A stretch of DNA of 10,981 bases from Hyphomicrobiales bacterium (GTDB lineage: Bacteria > Pseudomonadota > Alphaproteobacteria > Rhizobiales > Aestuariivirgaceae), in contig JALUFY010000246.1 in the NCBI GenBank assembly GCA_027051995.1, positions 1 to 10,981 on the forward strand, in the 5' to 3' direction. Below the pieces are notes generated by a model. The model was not told the origin of the DNA, did not search any database, and was given only the letters and a program-made list of their open reading frames with translations. Positions 1-8,737 of the stretch are shown here, piece after piece. Every line of letters starts with the position of its first letter. The first letter of the stretch is position 1. The translations under genes and the position numbers were made by a program.

Positions 1-112
1 CCGCTTCCTCGAATGAGCCATCAGGCCGCGCTTCATAAACGAGAAACTTGCGCGTCTTGCCCGCATGCCCGGTCACGGTGCGGTAATTCTGGCTGGTGAC
101 TGCGATTTTCAT
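1..112 (-). CDS. NifX/NifB-like (dinitrogenase Fe-Mo cofactor domain) protein, N-terminal part
   Basis: Only the first 37 codons lie in the window; the gene runs off the left edge. The visible N-terminus begins MKIAVTSQNYRTVTGHAGK, which resembles small stand-alone members of the dinitrogenase iron-molybdenum cofactor domain family (NifX/NifB C-terminal-like, COG1433). In such proteins an early beta strand is followed by a loop ending in a G-H-A-G segment (here 15-18). Some family members bind Fe-Mo or other metal clusters, but most stand-alone relatives have no proven role, so no nitrogenase role should be assumed. A GGGAG ribosome site lies about nine bases before the ATG. The gene starts 31 bases after the cueR stop on the same strand, so co-transcription with cueR is likely. 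The family assignment rests on a short stretch and is moderate. Confidence 0.6.
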   Translation of the reverse strand, partial: MKIAVTSQNYRTVTGHAGKTRKFLVYEARPDGSFEEA

Positions 113-143
113 GGGTCTTGTCTCCCGGGCGCATGCGCGCCCT

Positions 144-542
144 CTAATGATCCGGCGTCTCGCCCGCCAGCCCGTCGAGAATGGGGCAATCGGGGCGCTC
201 GTCGCCGTGACAGGCCTCCACGAGATGGGCCAGCGAGGCGCGCAGAGCCTTCAATTCGCGGATTTTCCTGTCGATTTCTCCGATGCGTTCCTCAGCCAGC
301 GCCTTCACGTCGCGGCTGGCGCGGCTTTCGTCCTCGTAGAGCGAAAGAAGCTGGCGGCATTCGTCCAGCGAGAAGCCAAGCGAGCGGGCGCGCGCCAGAA
401 AGCCCAGCTTGCGCACGTCCGTTCCGGAATAGTCGCGATAGCCGTTGGCGCGCCGGGGCGGCGTCACCAGGCCGATCTCGTCGTAATAGCGCACGGTCTT
501 CACCGGAAGGCCCGCCCGCCGGGCCGCGTTCTGGATGTTCAT
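144..542 (-). CDS. cueR: CueR/HmrR-type MerR-family copper(I)-responsive regulator
   Basis: This is a 132-residue MerR-family transcription activator that senses monovalent coinage metals and, in known members, turns on copper-export genes by untwisting promoters with long spacers. Residues 1-70 form the winged-helix DNA-binding part (KTVRYYDEIGLVTPPRRANGYRDY at about 15-38 is typical). A long dimerisation helix follows (about 75-108), then a metal-binding loop with Cys111 and Cys119 in the sequence CHGDERPDC. Ser76 occupies the position of CueR Ser77, the residue that goes with selectivity for +1 ions. Length matches CueR (about 135). The ATG has a strong AAGGAGG ribosome site about eight bases upstream. 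The next gene downstream is the NifX-like partial gene. No copper ATPase or chaperone gene is visible, so its target is not shown here. I found no convincing CueR dyad (CCTTCC-N-GGAAGG orientation) before its own start. Confidence 0.9.
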   Translation of the reverse strand: MNIQNAARRAGLPVKTVRYYDEIGLVTPPRRANGYRDYSGTDVRKLGFLARARSLGFSLDECRQLLSLYEDESRASRDVKALAEERIGEIDRKIRELKALRASLAHLVEACHGDERPDCPILDGLAGETPDH

Positions 543-586
543 GCCGCGCCCTCCTTGCGTTCTTCCCTGAAAAGATTGGACGCCCG

Positions 587-621
587 GGAAGGCCTTTCAA
601 GCCTCGCCCGCCCGGCCTTCC
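587..621 (-). terminator. Possible argC 3' hairpin
   Basis: A perfect 8-bp inverted repeat (GGAAGGCC at 587-594, GGCCTTCC at 614-621) with a 19-base loop lies just after the argC stop in the argC-cueR gap. The loop is long and no T-run follows on the minus strand, so it is a poor intrinsic terminator. It may be a stabilising 3' hairpin or chance. Its arms are in the wrong orientation for a CueR operator. Confidence 0.22.
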
Positions 622-624
622 GCC

Positions 625-1674
625 CTACGGGAACATCGGGGCCTGCAACAGGGCGGTGGTTTCATCGAGGTCAAACATGATGTTGAAGTTCTGCACCGCC
701 TGCCCCGAGGAGCCCTTCACCAGATTGTCGATGGTGGACATCAGGATCACCCGCCCAGGAATGCGGTCTTCGCGCACGCCGAGCACGCAGAAGTTGGAGC
801 CGCGCACCTGCTGGGTGGCCGGCAGAATGCCCTCGGGCGCCATGCGCACGAAGGGTTCTTCATCATCGTAGCGCGCCCGCAGGGCCGCCTCGCAATCGGC
901 CGCCGAGGCGCCTTTGGCCAGCCTGGCATGGGCGGTAATGAATTCGCCCCGGCTCATGGGCGCGAGATGCGGGGTGAAATTCACCCGCACCTCATGGCCC
1001 GCCGCCACGGCCAGCTCCTGCTCGATTTCCGGCGCGTGCCGGTGCGCGCCCACCGCGTAGGGGCCAAGGCCCTCCCCGGCCTCGCAGAACAGGGTGTTGA
1101 GTTTCAGCCCCCGCCCCGCGCCGGAGACGCCGGACTTCGCATCGATGATCAGATCATCCGTCTCGATCAGCCCGGCGCGCACCAGCGGCAGCAGAAGCAG
1201 CAGGGTTGCCGTGGGATAGCACCCCGGACAGGCCACCAGCCGCGCATCCCGGATCTTCTCGCGGTAATGCTCGCTCAGGCCATAGACGGCCTGCTTCTGC
1301 AATTCCAGCGCCGTATGGGCGCGCCCATACCATTGCGCGTATGTTTCGGGATCGCGCAGGCGGAAATCGGCCGAGATGTCGATGACCTTCACATGCTCCG
1401 GCAGGGTAGAGATCACCTCCTGAGACGTGCCGTGCGGCAGCCCGCAGAAGGCCGCGTCCACGCCGGACCAGTCCACCTCATCGTTCTTCACCAGCGCGGG
1501 CAGGTCCTGCCCGGCCAGATGCGGATAAACCTGCTCCATGCGCTTGCCCGCATGGGTGTTGGCCGTCAGCGCCACGATCTCCATGGCCGGGTGGCGAAGC
1601 GCCAGGCGCACCAGATCGGCGCCCGTATAGCCCGAGGCTCCGATGACGGCGATCCTGATCTTGTCCCGGCTCAT
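625..1674 (-). CDS. argC: N-acetyl-gamma-glutamyl-phosphate reductase
   Basis: This cytoplasmic enzyme performs the third step of arginine synthesis, the NADPH-dependent reduction of N-acetylglutamyl 5-phosphate to the semialdehyde. The 349 residues match the long (type 1) form. GASGYTG at 12-18 is the dinucleotide-binding loop of the Rossmann domain. ACPGCYPT at 148-155 holds the catalytic cysteine (Cys152, in PGC). HRHAPEI at 211-217 fits the conserved histidine region of the catalytic domain, and GRGLKLN at 187-193 lies between them. A GGGAG ribosome site sits about seven bases before the ATG. No other arg gene is adjacent. The 350-base region upstream of it carries an unusual phased hexamer array, a candidate regulatory site for argC. 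The family assignment is firm. Confidence 0.96.
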   Translation of the reverse strand: MSRDKIRIAVIGASGYTGADLVRLALRHPAMEIVALTANTHAGKRMEQVYPHLAGQDLPALVKNDEVDWSGVDAAFCGLPHGTSQEVISTLPEHVKVIDISADFRLRDPETYAQWYGRAHTALELQKQAVYGLSEHYREKIRDARLVACPGCYPTATLLLLLPLVRAGLIETDDLIIDAKSGVSGAGRGLKLNTLFCEAGEGLGPYAVGAHRHAPEIEQELAVAAGHEVRVNFTPHLAPMSRGEFITAHARLAKGASAADCEAALRARYDDEEPFVRMAPEGILPATQQVRGSNFCVLGVREDRIPGRVILMSTIDNLVKGSSGQAVQNFNIMFDLDETTALLQAPMFP

Positions 1675-2024
1675 GGCCCTGCTCCCTTGTGTATGCGTGC
1701 GGTGTGGCTGTCTGTTATCAGATGCCCCGCCGCATGAAAAGCCCGCCTGTCATCACGCGCCTTTCACGCTGGATGGGGCAAAACCTCACGCCTGCTTCAC
1801 GCCCGGCCCCGCAATGCTCACGCCGCCATGCCGCATGCCTCACACAGGCTGAATCATTTTTTATGAAGATTCATGCATCCATTTGAAATGGCTGATCAAA
1901 TCGCATTGCCAACGGATGAACAGGCTTCATTGGCCAGTGATGCATGCCGCCGCCTATCCTCTTCTCATCGCCAAGGGGATCAGCAACACCCGACGGCACA
2001 ACAAGAGAAAAGGAGACAACTCTC
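1675..2024. other. Intergenic region between divergent argC and the small exported-protein gene
   Basis: No convincing gene is seen here. The left half (about 1740-1845) is G+C-rich and contains the phased TCACGC hexamers listed separately. The right half (about 1849-1935) is much more AT-rich and likely holds the promoters for one or both flanking genes. It contains TGAATC/GATTCA (1850-1855, 1868-1873), the palindrome CCATTTGAAATGG (1879-1891), ATTTGA/TCAAAT (1881-1886, 1896-1901) and TGATCA (1893-1898). I could not assign -35/-10 boxes with confidence on either strand. Two GANTC sites (1851-1855, 1868-1872), the CcrM methylation sequence of alphaproteobacteria, fall in the AT-rich part. Confidence 0.5.
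1753..1845 (+). repeat. Helically phased TCACGC direct repeats
   Basis: The hexamer TCACGC occurs five times on the same strand, starting at 1753, 1764, 1786, 1797 and 1818. A one-mismatch copy, TCACAC, starts at 1840. The intervals are 11, 22, 11, 21 and 22 bases, so every copy lies on nearly the same face of the DNA helix. The first four form two 11-bp pairs offset by 33 bases. The copies lie about 80-170 bases before the argC start and 180-270 bases before the small gene at 2025. Such phasing is typical of arrays bound by a cooperative transcription factor. The factor is unknown. Confidence 0.5.
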
Positions 2025-2309
2025 ATGCGTAGATTCATTCTTTCCGCCACCGCGGCCGCCGCCTTCTTCGCCACCGCTCTTTCGGCCCAGGCCATGGTGC
2101 CCACGCAGGCGCAGATGCAGAAATACTGCCCGGAACACACGAAAATCATCAACTGCTCGTTCCCCAGGCAGACGGTTCACTCCAATGACCACATGCAGGC
2201 GAAGGCCTACGCCCTCCCCTCCGTCCGCAGGGAAAAAAGGAACAACGATTTCTGGCATCGTGACGCCAGCCAGTGTTTCGGGGACGGCCTGCTCGATTGC
2301 CCCCTCTGA
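2025..2309 (+). CDS. Small exported cysteine-containing protein, function unknown
   Basis: This is a 94-residue protein I do not recognise. Residues 1-23 form a clear Sec signal peptide: MRRF, then a hydrophobic alanine-rich core, then the cleavage motif AQA before Met24. The mature part would be about 71 residues, hydrophilic, with four cysteines (35, 44, 84, 92), enough for two disulfides in the periplasm or outside the cell, and a basic middle (RREKR at 68-72). There is no lipobox and no membrane segment beyond the signal. The start was chosen because AAAAGGAG lies about nine bases upstream and the signal peptide begins directly there; an in-frame ATG at 1944 would place it behind 27 implausible residues. 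A strong terminator follows at 2351. It appears to be a single-gene unit, divergent from argC. Confidence 0.75.
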   Translation: MRRFILSATAAAAFFATALSAQAMVPTQAQMQKYCPEHTKIINCSFPRQTVHSNDHMQAKAYALPSVRREKRNNDFWHRDASQCFGDGLLDCPL

Positions 2310-2350
2310 TACCGCCTGAAGCTCCCCCCTCTCCCCTCCCTGTGCAACAC

Positions 2351-2380
2351 AAAAACCGGACCCGCGAGGGCCCGGTTTTT
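2351..2380. terminator. Bidirectional intrinsic terminator
   Basis: AAAAACCGGACCC (2351-2363), loop GCGA, then GGGCCCGGTTTTT (2368-2380) forms a 13-bp stem with one A-C mismatch. It ends in T5 on the plus strand and, because it starts with A5, in T5 on the minus strand too. It lies between the convergent small exported-protein gene (stop at 2309) and icd (stop at 2404), so it probably terminates both. Confidence 0.9.
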
Positions 2381-2403
2381 CATGTCGCGAATTGTTCCCG
2401 GGA

Positions 2404-3630
2404 TCAGGCGTTCATGGCCTTTTGCAGGTTCTCGTCGATCTTCTCCAGGAAGCCCGTGGTGGTCAGCCATTTCTGCTCCGGGCCGATAAGGATGGCCAGA
2501 TCCTTGGTCATGAAGCCCGATTCGATGGTCTCCACAACGACCTTCTCCAGAGTCTGCGCGAAATCCATGAGCGCCTGATTGCCATCCAGCTTGCCCCGGT
2601 GCGCCAGACCGCGCGTCCAAGCGAAGATGGAGGCGGTGGAGTTGGTGGAGGTTTCCTTGCCCTGCTGATGCAGCCGGTAATGGCGCGTCACCGTGCCATG
2701 GGCCGCTTCGGCCTCCATCACCTTGCCGTCCGGGGTGAGCAGCACCGAGGTCATCAGGCCGAGAGAGCCAAAGCCCTGCGCGACGATGTCGGACTGCACG
2801 TCGCCATCGTAATTCTTGCACGCCCAGACGAAACCGCCGGACCATTTCAGCGCCGCCGCCACCATGTCATCGATCAGCCGGTGCTCGTAGGTCAGGCCCA
2901 GCTCATCGAACTTCTCCTTGAATTCGGTCTCATAGGTTTCCTGGAAAATATCCTTGAAACGCCCGTCATAGGCCTTCAGAATCGTGTTCTTGGTGGACAG
3001 ATACAGCGGCCACTTCATGTTCAGCGCGTAGTTGAAGCAGGCATGGGCGAAATCGCGGATGGATTTTTCCGTGTTGAACATGCCCAGCGCCACGCCGCCG
3101 GAGTCCTGCACGGTGAACTCGTGAATGTCGCGCTCGATCCTTTCGCCGTTTTCGCCCTCATAGACCAGTTTCAGCGTGCCCGGCCCTTCCGGCACGACGA
3201 AATCCTGCGCCCGGTATTGATCGCCATAGGCGTGGCGGCCGATGACGATGGGCTTCTTCCAGCCCGGCACCAGACGCGGGATGTTGTTGCACACGATGGG
3301 CGCGCGGAAGACAACCCCGCCGAGGATGTTGCGGATGGTGCCATTGGGCGAGCGCCACATCTTCTTCAGGCCGAATTCCTTCACCCGCGCCTCGTCCGGC
3401 GTGATGGTGGCGCACTTGACGCCCGCGCCATGCCTCTTGATCGCCAGGGCCGCGTCGATGGTCACCTGATCGTTCGTGGCGTCGCGGTTTTCGATGGACA
3501 GGTCATAGGTCTCCAGATCGATGTCCAGATAGGGCAGGATCAGCTTGTCCAGAATCATGTCCCAGATGATGCGCGTCATCTCGTCGCCTTCGAGATTGAC
3601 GACCGGATTGTCCACCTTGATTTTCGCCAT
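2404..3630 (-). CDS. icd: NADP-dependent isocitrate dehydrogenase, eukaryote-like homodimeric type
   Basis: This TCA-cycle enzyme oxidatively decarboxylates isocitrate to 2-oxoglutarate and makes NADPH in the cytoplasm. The 408 residues align closely with the mitochondrial/cytosolic eukaryote-like subfamily rather than with E. coli Icd. RSPNGTIRN (93-101) binds isocitrate. [10 protein letters not shown] (131-140) contains Arg132 and Tyr139, which line up with human IDH1 Arg132 and Tyr139. NYDGDVQSD (273-281) supplies metal ligands Asp277 and Asp281, with Asp254 in [17 protein letters not shown] (308-319) is the NADP-binding segment. All key residues are present. A GAGG ribosome site precedes the ATG. 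The gene stands alone, divergent from the flavin hydroxylase and ending at the shared terminator. Its product 2-oxoglutarate is the main nitrogen-status signal read by PII and NtrB, but the proximity to ntrBC is probably fortuitous. Confidence 0.97.
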   Translation of the reverse strand: MAKIKVDNPVVNLEGDEMTRIIWDMILDKLILPYLDIDLETYDLSIENRDATNDQVTIDAALAIKRHGAGVKCATITPDEARVKEFGLKKMWRSPNGTIRNILGGVVFRAPIVCNNIPRLVPGWKKPIVIGRHAYGDQYRAQDFVVPEGPGTLKLVYEGENGERIERDIHEFTVQDSGGVALGMFNTEKSIRDFAHACFNYALNMKWPLYLSTKNTILKAYDGRFKDIFQETYETEFKEKFDELGLTYEHRLIDDMVAAALKWSGGFVWACKNYDGDVQSDIVAQGFGSLGLMTSVLLTPDGKVMEAEAAHGTVTRHYRLHQQGKETSTNSTASIFAWTRGLAHRGKLDGNQALMDFAQTLEKVVVETIESGFMTKDLAILIGPEQKWLTTTGFLEKIDENLQKAMNA

Positions 3631-3797
3631 GAAAGACCTCTTTCCTGTTCAGGCTCCTGTGTCAGCGGCCTGTCATAGAGCATATCGCGGCGCGGGAAAA
3701 CCCATCCGAAAGGATGCCGGGCTTTTGACGCTCCCCCGCGCGGCTGCTAATGCTGGGCAAGGCGGAAAGATGCATGAAACCCGGCGGACAGGAACGC

Positions 3798-5045
3798 ATG
3801 AAGATGAGCACACAGGCGGGCGATTATGACGTCATCGTATCGGGCGCCGGCCCGGCGGGGCTCGCGGCGGCGGCCCTGTGCGCCGAAGGCGGGCTGAAGA
3901 CGGCCATCATCACTGGCCCGCTCGATCCCTTCGAGAAGCGCCACGATCCGCGCACCATCGCCCTGATGCGCCCCTCCATGCGGCTGCTGCGCCATCTGGG
4001 GCTGTTCACCGATGATCTGCGCGCCCTCTCCTGCCCGCTGAAGACCCTGCGCCTTGTGGACGACACCGGCGGCATCTTCTCCGCCCCGGAAGCCGTCTTC
4101 GACGCCACCGACGCCGGATGGGAGGCATTCGGCTGGAACATTCCGCTGGAGGATCTGCACCCGGCCTTCGCGAACAGGGCGAAGGAGCTGGGCGTGGCGT
4201 TCATCTCCGCCTCCGCCACGGGCGTCATGGACGGCCGGCGCGAGCTGGCGCGCGTCCGCCTGGATGATGGCGGAACCATCGCCGCCCCATTGGTCATCGC
4301 CGCCGATGGCCGCCGCTCCAGAATCCGCCAGACCGGCGGCTTCACCATGCTGCGCCATGACTATGATCAGGTGGCCCTTGGCTGCTTCTTCTCCCATTCC
4401 GCGCCGCACCAGAGCATGTCCACCGAATACCACAAGGATCAGGGCCCCTTCACCACCGTGCCCATGCCGGAGAACCGCTCCTCGCTGGTGTGGATGGTCA
4501 GGCCCGGACGGGCGCAAGAGATCATGGCGCTTTCGCCGGACGAGCTGGCCCGGCGCATCCAGCTGGAAAGCCACGGCGATCTGGGCCGCATAAGCGAAAC
4601 GACGGAGCTGAAGAGCTTTCCCATGCAGGCGCTCAACGCCGTGGAATACGCGAAAGAGCGCATCATCCTGGCCGGCGAGGCCGCCCACGCCGTGCCGCCC
4701 ATCGGCGCGCAGGGGCTGAACATGAGCCTGCGCGACGCCGCCCTGGCCGCCGAGCTGGCGGCGGACGCCCACGCCTTCGGCGACGATATCGGAAGCGATG
4801 AAATCATGGCGCGATACGACCGCGTCCGCCGCCGCGACGTCTTCCCGCGCAAGGCGGCCATTCATCTGGTCAATTCCGCCCTGCTGAGCAACTTCGCGCC
4901 CCTTCAGGCGCTGCGCGCCGGCGGCATCGCGCTTGCCGCCGCCATTCCCTTCGTCAAGGACATCGTCATGCGTCAGGGCCTGGCCCCGGGCGAGGAAAAC
5001 GTGCCGCGCATCATGCGCGAGACGGCAGATGGCGAAGCCGCCTGA
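3798..5045 (+). CDS. UbiH/UbiF/VisC/COQ6-family FAD-dependent hydroxylase
   Basis: This is a 415-residue flavoprotein monooxygenase of the group that hydroxylates the ring of ubiquinone precursors, using NAD(P)H and oxygen. GAGPAG (16-21) is the N-terminal Rossmann FAD site. AADGRRSRIR (168-177) is the DG motif. LAGEAAHAVPPIGAQGLN (291-308) is the second FAD motif, with the family's characteristic PPxGAQGLN; GE replaces the commoner GD, as I recall in many alphaproteobacterial relatives. No full transmembrane helix is obvious, although 'GGIALAAAIPF' near the C-terminus could be a membrane-associated surface. In-frame ATGs lie at 3750, 3774, 3798 and 3804. I chose 3798 for the AGGA about five bases upstream and because the FAD motif then falls near residue 16. 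Which ring position it modifies (UbiH, UbiF, UbiI or UbiL type) cannot be told from the sequence. Its stop lies 14 bases from the stop of the convergent ntrC with no terminator between. Confidence 0.88.
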   Translation: MKMSTQAGDYDVIVSGAGPAGLAAAALCAEGGLKTAIITGPLDPFEKRHDPRTIALMRPSMRLLRHLGLFTDDLRALSCPLKTLRLVDDTGGIFSAPEAVFDATDAGWEAFGWNIPLEDLHPAFANRAKELGVAFISASATGVMDGRRELARVRLDDGGTIAAPLVIAADGRRSRIRQTGGFTMLRHDYDQVALGCFFSHSAPHQSMSTEYHKDQGPFTTVPMPENRSSLVWMVRPGRAQEIMALSPDELARRIQLESHGDLGRISETTELKSFPMQALNAVEYAKERIILAGEAAHAVPPIGAQGLNMSLRDAALAAELAADAHAFGDDIGSDEIMARYDRVRRRDVFPRKAAIHLVNSALLSNFAPLQALRAGGIALAAAIPFVKDIVMRQGLAPGEENVPRIMRETADGEAA

Positions 5046-5059
5046 ACCACCCTGCCCCG

Positions 5060-6532
<1,473 letters not shown>

Positions 6533-6551
6533 CAGAGCCTCGCTTGAAAGA

Positions 6552-7661
6552 TCATTCCCTGCCGCCCTCATAAAACGGCAGAAGGATTCGGAAAGTCGTG
6601 TGGGAGCCGGTGGAATCGCACTCCACCACGCCGCCGTGATCGCGCACGATCTTGGCCACCAGCGCCAGCCCCAGACCCTTGCCGGAGGGTTTGGAGGAGA
6701 CGAAGGGCTCGAAGATATGGCGGCGGATTTCCTCCGGGATCGGCGCGCCGGGATTGCGCACCTTCACCTCCAGCGGCAGCGACACCTTGCCGGCCATCCC
6801 CGGCATGGCGATGCGCACCCCGGGGCGGAAGGCAGTGGAAAGCTCGACCGCTCCCTCGCGCGCCCCTTCTCGGATGGCCTCGGCGGCGTTCTTGACCAGA
6901 TTGAGCATCACCTGGATGAGCTGATCGCGGTTGCCCAGAACCGGCGGCAGGGAGGGATCATAGAGCTCCTGAATGGGAATGCCCGCCGCGAAGCCGTTTT
7001 CCGCCACCCGGCGCACATGATCCAGCACATCGTGAATGTTCACCGGGGCGCGCTCAAGGGGGCGTTCGTCGGTAAACACCTCCATCTGGTTCACCAGATC
7101 GCGGATGCGGTCGGTCTCGGCGCAGATCAGTTGCGCAAGGGCGCGGTCGTCTTCTTCCAGCGAAGGCTCGATGAGCTGCGCCGCGCCCCGGATGCCCGAC
7201 AGCGGGTTCTTGATCTCGTGCGCCAGCATGGCCGCCATGCCCGAGACCGTGCGCGCCGCGCCGCGATAGGTGAGCTGCCGGTCGATCTTCTGCGCCATGG
7301 AGCGCGGCCAGATCTGCAAGATGACCACACCGGGCACATCCGGCGCGAAGGCCGCCTGCAAGTCCACGGTGCGTTCGCCGCCGGTGCGCGGCGTGCCCAC
7401 GGTCACGTCATATTCGTTTACCGTCGCCGCCGTCTCGCGCACCTGGCCGATCAGCTCCGGCAAGGGCGAGGAAAAGGGGATGATGCCCTCAAGGCCGTGG
7501 CGGCGCAGAACCCGCGCCGAAGCCTGAAAGAAGCTCTCCGCCGCCGCGTTGACGAAGAGGATTTCGTCATCAGCATCTATGGCGATGAGCGGATTGGGAA
7601 TGGCCATGAGCAGCGCCGCGCGCAGCTTCAGATCATCCGTGTCGCGCCTTTCCGCGTTCAT
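6552..7661 (-). CDS. ntrB: NtrB nitrogen-sensing histidine kinase/phosphatase
   Basis: This is a soluble 369-residue sensor kinase, the partner of NtrC, controlled by PII proteins in known systems. It has no membrane segment. A PAS domain (about 15-120) is followed by the H box [19 protein letters not shown] (145-163) with phospho-acceptor His148. The N box is [11 protein letters not shown] (253-263, Asn258), the F region IFEPF (316-320), and the G2 box GKGLGLAL (327-334). The G1 box is unusual: where NtrB normally reads DNGPG, this protein has NPGAP (303-307), losing the adenine-contacting aspartate and the second glycine. The gene overlaps the dusB stop by four bases (ATGA), indicating translational coupling. 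The family call is secure from the H box and the dusB-ntrB-ntrC order. The effect of the altered G1 box on ATP binding is open. Confidence 0.95.
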   Translation of the reverse strand: MNAERRDTDDLKLRAALLMAIPNPLIAIDADDEILFVNAAAESFFQASARVLRRHGLEGIIPFSSPLPELIGQVRETAATVNEYDVTVGTPRTGGERTVDLQAAFAPDVPGVVILQIWPRSMAQKIDRQLTYRGAARTVSGMAAMLAHEIKNPLSGIRGAAQLIEPSLEEDDRALAQLICAETDRIRDLVNQMEVFTDERPLERAPVNIHDVLDHVRRVAENGFAAGIPIQELYDPSLPPVLGNRDQLIQVMLNLVKNAAEAIREGAREGAVELSTAFRPGVRIAMPGMAGKVSLPLEVKVRNPGAPIPEEIRRHIFEPFVSSKPSGKGLGLALVAKIVRDHGGVVECDSTGSHTTFRILLPFYEGGRE

Positions 7662-8671
7662 GCCGCCCGCCTTTCCATCAGCCTGCCGCCCAGCCGCGCC
7701 AGCGCATCGCGCACCTTGTCCGCATCGTCCTCGCGCACCAGCCGGGCCCGCCAGAGCTTCGCCTCGGCGGGCTCCAGATGGCCCGCGTCCCGCCAGCGCT
7801 CCAGCACCCAGCCCAGATGCTTGCGCGCCTGGCGCAGTCCGTGCGGCGCTTCGTGAAAGGCCAGCATGTCATTGAAAAACCGCAAGGTTTCCGCGAATTG
7901 CGACTCAAGGGACAAGGGCGCGATCCCGCTTCCCGGATCGAGCTTCTCCGCCAGCTCCCCGGCGAACCAGGGCCTGCCCTGACAGCCGCGCCCCACCATG
8001 ACACCCGCCGCGCCGGAGGCCGCCAGCGCCGCCCGCGCGGAGGCCTCGTCCACAATGTCGCCATTGACGATGACCGGAATGGAGACGGCCTGCACCACAT
8101 CGCGCACGGCGGCCCAGTCGGCCCGGCCGCGATAGAACTGATTGCGCGTGCGCCCATGCACCGTGATCATGGCCGCGCCCACATCCTGCGCCATGCGCGC
8201 GATATGCGGCGCGCTGATCTCGTCCGCGTCCCATCCGAGCCGCATCTTCACCGTCACCGCCGCCCGCCCCGCGCCACGCGCCGTGGCCTCGATGAGCCGC
8301 AGGGCCTTTTCCGCGTCGCGCATCAGCGCCGCTCCGGAGAGCTTGCCCGCCACCATGCGCGAGGGGCAGCCCATGTTGATGTCTATGACGTCCGCCCCCA
8401 GCCCGGCGGCGATGCGCGCGCCCTCTTCCATCCAGCGCGCCTCGCGCCCGGCCAGCTGGACAACGAAGGGGCGGATGGCCTCATCCGTTCTGGCCCGGCG
8501 CTCCACGTCGGCGCGGCCGCGCGCCAGCTCCTCGCCGGCCACCATCTCGGTCACCACCATGCCCGCCCCGTTGCGCCACGCGGCGGCGCGGAAGGGCGCA
8601 TCGGTGATCCCCGCCATGGGAGCGAGCAGAACGCGATTGCGCGTTGTTAGAGGGCCAATATGAATGCACAT
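7658..8671 (-). CDS. dusB: tRNA-dihydrouridine synthase (DusB/NifR3)
   Basis: This FMN enzyme reduces uridine to dihydrouridine in the D-loop of tRNAs with NADPH. The 337 residues form a TIM barrel with a C-terminal helical domain. LLAPMAGITDAPFR (15-28) starts the barrel. INMGCPSR (98-105) has the catalytic Cys102, and KLSGAALM follows. VHGRTR (171-176) and GRGCQGRPWF (227-236) contact FMN. It is first in the classic alphaproteobacterial nifR3-ntrB-ntrC operon. The ATG at 8671 is the only reasonable start: a TAA stop lies two codons upstream in frame, and the next ATG (codon 19) would cut into the barrel. No Shine-Dalgarno sequence is visible, and the start codon lies inside an inverted repeat, both odd for a gene heading a regulatory operon. 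Confidence 0.95.
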   Translation of the reverse strand: MCIHIGPLTTRNRVLLAPMAGITDAPFRAAAWRNGAGMVVTEMVAGEELARGRADVERRARTDEAIRPFVVQLAGREARWMEEGARIAAGLGADVIDINMGCPSRMVAGKLSGAALMRDAEKALRLIEATARGAGRAAVTVKMRLGWDADEISAPHIARMAQDVGAAMITVHGRTRNQFYRGRADWAAVRDVVQAVSIPVIVNGDIVDEASARAALAASGAAGVMVGRGCQGRPWFAGELAEKLDPGSGIAPLSLESQFAETLRFFNDMLAFHEAPHGLRQARKHLGWVLERWRDAGHLEPAEAKLWRARLVREDDADKVRDALARLGGRLMERRAA

Positions 8672-8710
8672 TTTTTAGCCACATATATGAACTGCCTAAT
8701 ACATGTGCAT
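8664..8710. repeat. Inverted repeat ATGCACAT / ATGTGCAT at the dusB start
   Basis: ATGCACAT at 8664-8671 contains the complement of the dusB start codon. Its exact reverse complement ATGTGCAT lies at 8703-8710, over the candidate -10 box. With a two-base bulge the arms extend to AATATGCACAT against ATGTGCATTCATATT (minus strand). A further ATGCACA is at 8801-8807, facing a TGTGCGCATG at 8776-8785. This could be an operator. It could also be an mRNA hairpin hiding the start codon, but only if transcription begins upstream of the predicted start site. Confidence 0.45.
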
Positions 8711-8737
8711 ATTAAACCGCTTTTCCCCTCTCCGCAA
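8709..8737 (-). promoter_or_regulatory. Candidate sigma-70-type promoter for dusB-ntrB-ntrC
   Basis: On the minus strand TTGCGG (8732-8737) is followed by a 17-base spacer and TAATAT (8709-8714). The -35 box matches consensus at three positions and the -10 box at four. Transcription would start near 8702, leaving an untranslated leader of about 30 bases without a visible ribosome site. An arm of the ATGCACAT inverted repeat covers the -10 box. Confidence 0.4.

Noticed and set aside
578..600. CueR operator or -35/-10 pair (TTGAAA, 17 bases, AATCTT) before cueR
   Set aside because: The -10 is weak, the spacer is not the 19-20 bases typical of CueR-activated promoters, and only a half-site CCTTCC is present.
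1747..1767. Possible Pho box (CTGTCAT followed by CTTTCAC)
   Set aside because: The two half-sites are 14 bases apart instead of the 11 expected for PhoB, and the regular 11-base phasing follows TCACGC instead.
2392..3678. Long plus-strand open frame across icd
   Set aside because: It is antisense to a complete, fully motif-bearing isocitrate dehydrogenase. Such frames arise from G+C-rich codon bias. No family features.
3703..3716. CATCC-GAAA-GGATG hairpin between icd and the hydroxylase gene
   Set aside because: The stem is only 5 bp, and it lies between divergent genes where no terminator is expected; no clear operator or riboswitch structure surrounds it.
4674..4730. GEAAH in place of GDAAH in the hydroxylase FAD motif
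   Set aside because: As I recall, GE is frequent in alphaproteobacterial members of this family, so it does not indicate an inactive enzyme.
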